Source: an uncultured Lactobacillus sp.
GTDB taxonomy: Bacteria > Bacillota > Bacilli > Lactobacillales > Lactobacillaceae
DNA length: 5,223 nt
Assembly: GCA_947252915.1 (NCBI GenBank)
Contig: CAMXWI010000075.1
Coordinates: 1 to 5,223 of the forward strand
Direction: 5' to 3'
Shown here: piece after piece, positions 1 to 5,223 of the stretch
Layout: each line of letters opens with the position of its first letter
Numbering within the stretch: position 1 is the stretch's first letter
Position numbers and translations under genes: made by a program
Notes under the pieces: generated by a model
The model's input: the letters and a program-made list of their open reading frames with translations, nothing else
What the model was told of the DNA's origin: nothing
The model's database searches: none

Positions 1-1
1 G

Positions 2-1354
2 AAATATCAACAATTATTAGGGGATGAAGCCATCGCCTTTCTGGCATCGTTTAATCAGCCAAGCACGAGTGGTTTTCGCCAAAATCCGCTTAAAAATGAC
101 ATTCCGACGGCAACGATTGATAGTGCTGACGGCAAGGTTCCTGCAGTACCAGATGGTTACTATGGTTCGGTTGATGGTCATTCACTGGACCATGTGACGG
201 GGTGGGTATATAGTCAAGAGCCATCCGCTATGTATGTTGGTGAAGTCGTCGATCCCCAGCCGGGTGAACGGGTTTTAGATTTGTGTGCGGCACCGGGTGG
301 GAAAAGTACCCATTTAATTGCTAAAATGCACGATCAGGGTTTGTTAGTTGCAAACGAAATTTTTAAAAAACGGGTACAAATTTTGGCATCTAACCTTGAA
401 CGGTGGGGAACCAGAAATACTGTTGTCTTGAACGAACGACCAGATAATCTGGAAAAACATTTTCCAGCCTTCTTTGATCGGATCTTAGTTGATGCCCCTT
501 GTTCTGGAGAAGGAATGTTTCGGAAAGAGCCAGCCGGGATCGAATATTGGAATCCGGATTATCCAGCTGAATGTGCGAATCGGCAGCGGAAGATTTTACA
601 ATCTGCACTAAAAATGCTGAAGGCTGGTGGAATCTTGGTATATTCTACCTGTACGTTTGCCCCCGAAGAGGACGAACAAAATATTGCTTGGCTCTTAAAA
701 GAATATCCTGCTCTTGAAATGGTGAAGATCCAAAAATTCCCTGGAATGGATGATGGTCGTCCCGATTGGGCTGATGGCAACCCTGAGTTAGCTAAGGCTG
801 TGCGTCTTTTCCCACATCATTACAAAGGGGAGGGACACTTTATCGCTAAGTTGCGTTTACGTGACCAGTCAGTAGCGGTACGATCCAAGCAGCGTAATCA
901 ACGTAGGAAGAAACATCGAGACTCAACAAATAATGGGCGGCTCACTAAGGATGAACAACAATTGTTCATGGCTTTTCAAAACAAATATCTGTCTGGTCAA
1001 TCGTTTACAGACCTTGTTAAGTTTGGCGATCAATTATATTCATTACCAGATGGAATGGTGGCGCTCACTAATTTGCAAGTCCAAACTTCGGGACTCCATT
1101 TAGGAACTCTAAAAAAGAATCGTTTTGAACCCTCGTTAGCATTGGCATTTAGCTGCCAGCCAGAAGAAGTAACTAACCAGGTTGCTATTACCAAGGATCA
1201 ATGGCGTCAGTATGTTCATGGGGATGTTCTGCGGGGTGAACGATCATTACCCAATGGTTGGTATTTGCTAGTTTGTGATCACCATTCAGTGGGGTTTGGT
1301 AAAATGGTTAATGGAACCATTAAGAATTTCTTTCCGAAGGGATTACGATTTTAA
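2..1354 (+). CDS. rsmF: RsmF/YebU-type 16S rRNA (cytosine-C5) methyltransferase, 5'-truncated by window edge
   Basis: SAM-dependent RNA m5C methyltransferase of the NOL1/NOP2/Sun family, most like RsmF (YebU), which in E. coli methylates C1407 of 16S rRNA; the exact target here is inferred. The frame is open from base 2 without a stop and gives 450 visible residues. The first visible residues, KYQQLLGDEAIAFLASF, match the usual extreme N-terminus of the family, so only about ten residues and the start codon are missing. A GTG at 194 lies inside the conserved domain and is not the start. Visible motifs (fragment numbering): SAM-binding LDLCAAPGGKSTHL at 92-105; motif IV DAPCSGEGMF at 164-173 with Cys167, the residue that releases the product; motif VI STCTFAPEEDEQN at 215-227 with the nucleophile Cys217. 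A basic Arg/Lys linker at about 294-306 leads to a C-terminal RNA-binding-type region ending FFPKGLRF. The stop TAA runs into the ribosome binding site of the next gene, suggesting co-transcription. Confidence 0.93.
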   Translation, partial: KYQQLLGDEAIAFLASFNQPSTSGFRQNPLKNDIPTATIDSADGKVPAVPDGYYGSVDGHSLDHVTGWVYSQEPSAMYVGEVVDPQPGERVLDLCAAPGGKSTHLIAKMHDQGLLVANEIFKKRVQILASNLERWGTRNTVVLNERPDNLEKHFPAFFDRILVDAPCSGEGMFRKEPAGIEYWNPDYPAECANRQRKILQSALKMLKAGGILVYSTCTFAPEEDEQNIAWLLKEYPALEMVKIQKFPGMDDGRPDWADGNPELAKAVRLFPHHYKGEGHFIAKLRLRDQSVAVRSKQRNQRRKKHRDSTNNGRLTKDEQQLFMAFQNKYLSGQSFTDLVKFGDQLYSLPDGMVALTNLQVQTSGLHLGTLKKNRFEPSLALAFSCQPEEVTNQVAITKDQWRQYVHGDVLRGERSLPNGWYLLVCDHHSVGFGKMVNGTIKNFFPKGLRF

Positions 1355-1359
1355 GGAGG
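1353..1359 (+). promoter_or_regulatory. Strong Shine-Dalgarno site of the osmC-family gene
   Basis: AAGGAGG, a full match to the anti-Shine-Dalgarno core, lies 7 bases before the ATG at 1367. It shares its first two bases with the TAA stop of the upstream methyltransferase gene, so a terminating ribosome would sit directly on it. It fixes the OsmC start and suggests high or coupled translation. Confidence 0.9.
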
Positions 1360-1366
1360 AATAAAG

Positions 1367-1777
1367 ATGGGTGAATATCGAGTTACCACTGATCTGCAAG
1401 CAGAAGAGTGGCAATTAAAGAATCAAGCGCGTGGCCATATCTTTTTTGCGGATGATGTGAAGAGCGATGGCACTGACGCGGGACCAAACCCGGTGGAGTA
1501 TTTAACGGGTGCGATTAATTCCTGTATTGCAATGTCCGCCGGAATGGTGATTAAGAGTAAGCAATATCCAGTCACTAATTTCCGGGTAACGACCTATGCA
1601 GAAACTAAGGATCTGGGCCATGCTAAGTCAGTGGTGGACCAAATGACGATTAACCTTAGTTTTGATACATCGTTGACGCCAGAAGAACAACAAAAATTTG
1701 TCGATTTTGTTTTGCATGTTTCGACAGTTTATCAAACAGTTTCGCAGAGTGTTAAAATGACCATTAATATTAATTAG
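1367..1777 (+). CDS. OsmC family protein, lacking the second conserved cysteine
   Basis: Small cytosolic protein of 136 residues, the usual size of the OsmC/Ohr superfamily, whose typical members reduce organic hydroperoxides with a pair of cysteines. The family core is clear: the DAGPNPVEYLTGAINSC segment at 37-53, holding Glu44 and the first conserved Cys53 at the start of the central helix. The second cysteine, normally in a late motif of the type C-x-V-x-x-T, is absent: the matching segment reads STVYQTV at 119-125, with Ser or Thr in its place. Cys53 is the only cysteine in the protein. A two-cysteine peroxidase cycle therefore looks unlikely, and a single-cysteine, binding or other role is possible; no substrate can be named. 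The gene follows the rRNA methyltransferase gene by 12 bases with no room for its own promoter in the gap. It ends with two in-frame TAG codons in a row, then the terminator hairpin. The family call is firm; the function is unknown. Confidence 0.88.
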   Translation: MGEYRVTTDLQAEEWQLKNQARGHIFFADDVKSDGTDAGPNPVEYLTGAINSCIAMSAGMVIKSKQYPVTNFRVTTYAETKDLGHAKSVVDQMTINLSFDTSLTPEEQQKFVDFVLHVSTVYQTVSQSVKMTININ

Positions 1778-1780
1778 TAG

Positions 1781-1826
1781 AAAATAGCGCACGTGATCCA
1801 AGTGGTTTAATCACGTGCGCTATTTT
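1781..1826. terminator. Bidirectional intrinsic terminator between converging genes
   Basis: A perfect 17-base inverted repeat has arms at 1781-1797 and 1810-1826 around a 12-base loop. Each arm carries a GC-rich core (GCGCACGTGAT) and an outer A/T run, so an RNA made from either strand forms a stable hairpin ending in UAUUUU. It lies 3 bases after the OsmC stop and 5 bases beyond the fni stop on the other strand, the place expected for a shared terminator of two convergent transcripts. Confidence 0.93.
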
Positions 1827-1831
1827 AATAT

Positions 1832-2860
1832 TTATAAACGTTGTTGGATATAATTTTGTAAATCTGCTCCGTAGACATGGGAAACCTTTGGTAAATCATT
1901 AAAGTGCTGACAGCCCAGAATCGTCATAATTCCTTTGAGCTCTTCTTGCCAGTGGAGTACTGTTCGCAGTAATCCATCTTCACCATTTTGGTAATATTCA
2001 TGAAGAAAATAACCAGCAACACCGACTGCTTGCGCGCCCATCACACCTGCTTTGATGACATCAAGCGGACAGATAATGCCACCGGAAGCAATAACGGTCA
2101 GATATTTGACCGTTTGTGCCTCGATCAGTGATTCAGGAGTGGTTAATCCCCATTGGTAAAGATCTGCAAAACTAGCATCGTGATTACGCCGATCTTCAAT
2201 CTTGACAAAATTTGTACCACCACGACCTGAAACGTTGACAATTGACACCCCAAGCTCTTTTAAGCTGGTTAAATTTTCTTTGGTCATGCCAAAGCCAACT
2301 TCTTTCACAATAACCGGTACGTCAAGGTGGTGGATGAGCTTCTTAATATTATCTGCCCACCGGAAACTCCGTTCACCTTCAGGCATCACAATTTCTTGTG
2401 CACTATTGAGGTGAATTTCTAGAGCATTCGCGTGAAGCAAATCAATTGCTTGTTGTGCTTGCTCAATTGTTACATTGGCACCAAGATTCGCGATGACGAT
2501 TCCGTCTGGATTGATTTTCCGCACGGCCTTAAATGAATCATTAAAGGCCGGAAGCTTAAAGGTAATGGATAGGGATCCTGTTGCCATGGCAAGACCAGTT
2601 TTTTGTGCGACTCTTGCCAATGCACTGTTAACTTTTTTTGCTTGTTCACTACCGCCAGTCATCGCTTCAAAATAAAAGGGCCATTGCATGTGAAGGCGGC
2701 CAATGTTAATGGTTGGATTCACATCGGCAACCGCCATTTCTGGGAGAGCGTTAGGGAGTAAACGAATCTGATCAAACGGGTGCTGGTGGTGCGTTTGATT
2801 ATAAAATTTTTCCGCGAGGGAGAGGTGTTCATTTTTCCGTTTTGCATGTTCTGGACTCAT
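1832..2860 (-). CDS. fni: Type II isopentenyl-diphosphate delta-isomerase (FMN-dependent)
   Basis: Interconverts isopentenyl diphosphate and dimethylallyl diphosphate in the cytosol, using reduced FMN (NADPH as reductant in the family). At 342 residues it has the normal family length. It is unrelated to the type I metal-dependent enzyme and folds as a TIM barrel. Visible motifs: RKNEHL at 8-13, which places the start correctly; EAMTGGS at 65-71; ATGS at 93-96; the HLNSAQEIVMPEG segment at 150-162 with the Gln155-Glu156 pair of the active-site region; VKEVGFGM at 185-192; SGRGGTNF at 211-218 and ASGGI at 258-262, both phosphate/flavin-binding loops; and GAQAVGVAG at 275-283. It is the last gene of the mevalonate operon, 15 bases after the phosphomevalonate kinase stop, with a GGAG site (2871-2874) 10 bases before its ATG. 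It ends just before the shared terminator. Confidence 0.96.
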   Translation of the reverse strand: MSPEHAKRKNEHLSLAEKFYNQTHHQHPFDQIRLLPNALPEMAVADVNPTINIGRLHMQWPFYFEAMTGGSEQAKKVNSALARVAQKTGLAMATGSLSITFKLPAFNDSFKAVRKINPDGIVIANLGANVTIEQAQQAIDLLHANALEIHLNSAQEIVMPEGERSFRWADNIKKLIHHLDVPVIVKEVGFGMTKENLTSLKELGVSIVNVSGRGGTNFVKIEDRRNHDASFADLYQWGLTTPESLIEAQTVKYLTVIASGGIICPLDVIKAGVMGAQAVGVAGYFLHEYYQNGEDGLLRTVLHWQEELKGIMTILGCQHFNDLPKVSHVYGADLQNYIQQRL

Positions 2861-2870
2861 AGATCGGATA

Positions 2871-2874
2871 CTCC
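2871..2874 (-). promoter_or_regulatory. Shine-Dalgarno site of fni
   Basis: GGAG on the minus strand, 10 bases before the ATG at 2860 and directly after the TAA stop of the upstream kinase gene. It supports the chosen start. An ATG overlapping that TAA (2874-2876) is out of frame with fni and is not used for it. Confidence 0.65.
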
Positions 2875-2875
2875 A

Positions 2876-3979
2876 TTATTTTAGTTTAATCGTGTAACGA
2901 TGAACGTTGTTCATGAAGTGCACGGTAAGCGGCAAATGTTCAATATTTTCTGCATTCCATTGGTTAATCATGGATTGGAGATCAGATTGGGCGTCAATAG
3001 CAACTATGCCACAATCACCACCACCTGCGCCGGAAGTTTTAGCAGCCCCGCCAAACTGCTCCGCAATTTGACATAACTGTTTCAGAACGGGGGTTTCAAT
3101 TTGCACTCCCGAACGGCGAGCTAATTCTTGCAAGAGGGAACGATTATAACGGATTTCGGCTTGGATCATTTCCAGACTACCAGTGTGAAAACCATTAATC
3201 ATTCGTTGAATACATTGCCGACTGGCATTGAGAAATTCTTGATATTGAGCTTGTTGCCGGGCTTTAAATAGTGAAATTTTATCCACTAATTGTGATGTTG
3301 AAGCAGGTTTGCCTGTCCATCCAATTACTAATGCTAAATTGGCAGGAGCAGTGAGCGTTTCAATTTTGAGATTCGGCCAGGGAAGGTTAAGGAGAGTGGT
3401 CAAGTCTAAAAACTTACGTTGCTCTGCTAGCCACTGCCGGTCAAAGGAGTGGTAAGCAATCCAGCCACCATATACTGAAGCCGCAACATCACCTAAGGAG
3501 CCATTGCCTTGAACGGCAAAATGAGCGATGGCAGCAAGTTTAAAGATCCGGTCGTTATTCACTGGTAGGTGATAGAACTGACAAAGGGCTTTAACTGTCG
3601 CCACGGTTACGGCTGCTGAAGAGCCTAGTCCATACTTCTTTCCAGAAACGGAATCTAATTCACTATCAATGTGTAAATCGTAAACATCCAGTGGTTTGTT
3701 GAGTGTTCGGGCGTATTCTTCAGTGACCTGAATTGCAGATAAAATGTATGAAAACGGGTTATCGCGTTGGTCAACGATCATTTGATCACCTTGGCGGTGC
3801 CATTGCACTGCATTATTCTGGTATTGGTGACTAACAATCTTTCCTGTACCATTTGTCGATGGTTCGATTGAACAATACACAAATTGATTTAAAGCAACTA
3901 AAATTGCCGGGAACCCATTTTCGACAACGGCATATTCACCGGCGATATAAAGTTTTCCTGGTGCCTTTTCAGTAATCAC
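2876..3979 (-). CDS. mvaK2: Phosphomevalonate kinase
   Basis: GHMP-superfamily kinase that phosphorylates 5-phosphomevalonate to mevalonate 5-diphosphate with ATP, the second phosphorylation of the pathway. The protein has 367 residues, typical of Gram-positive enzymes. GHMP motif 1 is APGKLYIAGEYAVVE at 6-20, with Lys9; motif 2, the ATP phosphate loop, is KYGLGSSAAVTVA at 115-127; the GSLGDVAASVYGGWIAY segment lies at 160-176; motif 3 is KTSGAGGGDCGI at 314-325. These, together with the position between mvaD and fni, separate it from mevalonate kinase. The start is GTG: the family signature begins at residue 5, and an AAGGA site lies 9 bases upstream. The nearest upstream ATG (3997-3999) is in another frame and closes after seven codons. 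The gene follows mvaD by 21 bases and is followed by fni after 15. Confidence 0.95.
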   Translation of the reverse strand: MITEKAPGKLYIAGEYAVVENGFPAILVALNQFVYCSIEPSTNGTGKIVSHQYQNNAVQWHRQGDQMIVDQRDNPFSYILSAIQVTEEYARTLNKPLDVYDLHIDSELDSVSGKKYGLGSSAAVTVATVKALCQFYHLPVNNDRIFKLAAIAHFAVQGNGSLGDVAASVYGGWIAYHSFDRQWLAEQRKFLDLTTLLNLPWPNLKIETLTAPANLALVIGWTGKPASTSQLVDKISLFKARQQAQYQEFLNASRQCIQRMINGFHTGSLEMIQAEIRYNRSLLQELARRSGVQIETPVLKQLCQIAEQFGGAAKTSGAGGGDCGIVAIDAQSDLQSMINQWNAENIEHLPLTVHFMNNVHRYTIKLK

Positions 3980-3988
3980 GATTGAAAT

Positions 3989-3993
3989 TCCTT
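3989..3993 (-). promoter_or_regulatory. Shine-Dalgarno site deciding the GTG start of phosphomevalonate kinase
   Basis: AAGGA, inside the purine run GGGGAAGGAA on the minus strand (3988-3997), lies 9 bases before the GTG at 3979. It lies downstream of the ATG at 3997-3999, so it cannot serve that ATG and supports GTG as the real start. Confidence 0.75.
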
Positions 3994-4000
3994 CCCCATG

Positions 4001-4969
4001 TTAGATTAAGTGTGCTCCTGGTCCCGGTTGAGCAATGATTAAGTGGTCCTTACCAAACGCCGGAGCTAATTTATCAATAATTCGTTGACGGTCCTGATGG
4101 TCATAGATTACTTTGACGTTAGGACCCGCATCTATCGTATAATAGCAGTTTATTCCTTGCTCTCGCAAGCCTTTAATCAAATTGATAGCTTTAATAGTGG
4201 CTCCTTCAAAATAGGTATATGCCGGATCTGCAGACATGGTTAACGTATGCATCCGCATCGCATTCTCTTCAGCAATGTGTCCCATCTGATTAATATCTCG
4301 TTTTGAGATTGCCACTTTCATAGCTTGCATATCAGCAGCGACCACTTTACGCCATGCTGGGTAAAATGGTGAAGTTGTGACTGATAACTGCATACCACCA
4401 CGACTGGACACCTTTTTTTGCTTAGTGTCAATTAAGATAGCAATCATTTCGATTCCAAAATCGACTTGTTCCATAATTGGTTCTGCATAAGAACTAGCAT
4501 CATCAACGCCAGCGTGCCATTCCACCAGGCCTCCGAAAATGGAACGGGTTGCCGAACCGGATCCGCGGCGGGCTAACTGAGACAAATCATGCGGCGATAA
4601 ATGTAATCCGGCAGCCGTACTGGCTGACAGTGCTAATGCGGCGAAGGCGGAAGCGGATGACGCTAATCCGGCTGCCATTGGTACATTATTTTGCGAAATT
4701 ACTTTTGCAAAATAATGTTGATGACTTAAAGACCGAACTTGATCCAGGACCGCTGTCACTTTAGCCATTTTTTGTGGTGTAATTGGCTGGCCATCGATAA
4801 TTAGTTCATCTTGCTGTAATGATTCAGAAAATTCCACCGTGGTGTCGGTGAAGAATTTATCAAGGGTTAGTGACAATGAATCAGTTTGCGGAATGATTAG
4901 TTGGGGATCCTTTTTTCCCCAGTACTTAACTAAGGCAATATTCGTATGTGCCCGTGCACTTGCTTTCAT
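4001..4969 (-). CDS. mvaD: Diphosphomevalonate decarboxylase
   Basis: Cytosolic GHMP-superfamily enzyme that uses ATP to convert mevalonate 5-diphosphate to isopentenyl diphosphate, CO2, ADP and phosphate. The 322 residues match the usual bacterial length. Motifs in order: the ARAHTNIALVKYWGKKD segment at 5-21 with the conserved KYWGK; TDSLSLTL at 29-36; the phosphate loop PMAAGLASSASAFAAL at 97-112; RRGSGSATRSIFGG at 134-147; VSSRGGMQ at 187-194; and YTIDAGPN at 277-284 with Asp280 matching the catalytic aspartate. All key residues I can recognise are present. Its ATG overlaps the mevalonate kinase TGA stop by four bases (ATGA), which implies translational coupling, and AAAGGGG lies 7 bases upstream. 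Part of codons 84-96 forms a long near-perfect inverted repeat, listed separately. Confidence 0.97.
   Translation of the reverse strand: MKASARAHTNIALVKYWGKKDPQLIIPQTDSLSLTLDKFFTDTTVEFSESLQQDELIIDGQPITPQKMAKVTAVLDQVRSLSHQHYFAKVISQNNVPMAAGLASSASAFAALALSASTAAGLHLSPHDLSQLARRGSGSATRSIFGGLVEWHAGVDDASSYAEPIMEQVDFGIEMIAILIDTKQKKVSSRGGMQLSVTTSPFYPAWRKVVAADMQAMKVAISKRDINQMGHIAEENAMRMHTLTMSADPAYTYFEGATIKAINLIKGLREQGINCYYTIDAGPNVKVIYDHQDRQRIIDKLAPAFGKDHLIIAQPGPGAHLI
4683..4718 (-). repeat. Near-perfect inverted repeat (potential mRNA hairpin) inside mvaD
   Basis: Two 16-base arms (4683-4698 and 4703-4718) around a 4-base spacer pair at 15 of 16 positions. In the mvaD mRNA this gives a 12-bp stem, one A-C mismatch, then 3 more pairs closed by a GUAA loop. 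It covers codons 84-96, just before the phosphate loop. The structure is plain in the sequence; a function is not shown and it may be chance within A/T-rich codons. Confidence 0.7.
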
Positions 4970-5223
4970 GATGTTACCCCTTTATTAAATGGTTGAATCC
5001 AAGTGGCCACTGCGCCATTCTCTTTGAGAATGCTGGCAATTTTTCGTGCACCTAACGCTGACTTGGTAATGGCAAACATGCAGCCACCACGTCCGCCACC
5101 AGTTAATTTAGCCCCTAAAGCATGGTTAGCTAATGCCGTCGCAACAAGTTGATTTAGTTTTGGATCGCTGACGCCAAGCTGGTCAAGGGCGTCGTGAGCA
5201 GCGGTGAGTTTTTCACCTAACCG
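4966..5223 (-). CDS. mvk: Mevalonate kinase, C-terminal part only (cut by right edge of window)
   Basis: The minus-strand frame is open from the right edge to a TGA at 4966-4968 and gives 85 residues, about the last quarter of a bacterial mevalonate kinase (usually a little over 300). This enzyme makes 5-phosphomevalonate from mevalonate and ATP. The decisive motif is GHMP motif 3 in the form GAKLTGGGRGGCMFA (37-51 of the fragment), typical of mevalonate kinase and different from the TSGAGGGDCG form of phosphomevalonate kinase. The tail contains GAVATWIQPF, also normal for the family. The N-terminal part, with motifs 1 and 2, lies outside the window. The stop overlaps the mvaD start by four bases, and the mvaD ribosome binding site lies within its last codons. 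It is probably the first or an early gene of the operon, so the promoter is not visible here. Confidence 0.94.
   Translation of the reverse strand, partial: RLGEKLTAAHDALDQLGVSDPKLNQLVATALANHALGAKLTGGGRGGCMFAITKSALGARKIASILKENGAVATWIQPFNKGVTS
4977..4983 (-). promoter_or_regulatory. Shine-Dalgarno site of mvaD within the end of mvk
   Basis: AAAGGGG on the minus strand, 7 bases before the mvaD ATG at 4969 and inside the last mvk codons. With the ATGA stop/start overlap it supports the mvaD start and coupled translation of the two genes. Confidence 0.75.

Noticed and set aside
194..196. GTG as the start of the rRNA methyltransferase
   Set aside because: The frame is open upstream to base 2 and the upstream codons encode family-typical sequence; there is no ribosome binding site suited to this GTG.
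390..780. Two minus-strand open frames opposite the methyltransferase gene (390-608 and 559-780)
   Set aside because: They lie opposite the conserved catalytic domain, have no recognisable motif and low-complexity shadow-like composition.
1790..1820. CACGTG palindromes as a regulator operator
   Set aside because: They form part of the perfect terminator stem between two convergent stop codons, where no promoter is expected; termination explains them fully.
2202..2675. Plus-strand open frames opposite fni (2202-2414 and 2475-2675)
   Set aside because: They are antisense to conserved isomerase motifs, and the proteins resemble no family I recognise.
2874..2876. ATG overlapping the phosphomevalonate kinase stop as an alternative fni start
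   Set aside because: It is 16 bases from the fni ATG, so it is out of frame, and its frame closes quickly.
4549..4764. Plus-strand open frame of 71 codons opposite mvaD
   Set aside because: It is antisense to the mvaD phosphate loop and the hairpin region, with no recognisable motif; treated as a shadow frame.

Overview
The window reads as an ordinary chromosomal segment of a low-to-moderate GC Gram-positive bacterium, most likely a member of the Lactobacillaceae. The support is a complete mevalonate-type lower isoprenoid pathway in the lactic-acid-bacterial order mevalonate kinase, diphosphomevalonate decarboxylase, phosphomevalonate kinase, FMN-type (type II) isopentenyl-diphosphate isomerase, together with Firmicute-style Shine-Dalgarno sites and an RsmF-like rRNA methyltransferase of Gram-positive size. 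The genus cannot be fixed from the sequence alone. I see no mobile element, tRNA, rRNA, CRISPR array or phage gene.

Left part, plus strand (about 1-1777): an RsmF/YebU-type rRNA cytosine-C5 methyltransferase whose reading frame is already open at the left edge, so its true start lies just outside. Twelve bases after it comes a small OsmC-family gene with a very strong ribosome binding site, probably co-transcribed. The OsmC protein keeps the first conserved cysteine but has no second one.

Centre (1781-1826): a long perfect inverted repeat flanked by A/T runs on both sides sits between the two converging gene sets and most likely terminates both.

Right part, minus strand (1832-5223): four tightly packed genes read leftwards, mvk (only its C-terminal 85 codons are present), mvaD, a phosphomevalonate kinase gene and fni. 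mvk and mvaD overlap by four bases (ATGA); the other gaps are 21 and 15 bases. This is one operon whose promoter must lie beyond the right edge. Together the enzymes phosphorylate mevalonate twice, decarboxylate the diphosphate to isopentenyl diphosphate, and isomerise that to dimethylallyl diphosphate, feeding undecaprenyl phosphate, menaquinone and tRNA prenylation as the organism requires.

No undescribed system is evident. The points most worth a second look are the single-cysteine OsmC protein and a strong near-perfect hairpin embedded in the mvaD coding sequence. No gene-free stretch exceeds about 60 bases.
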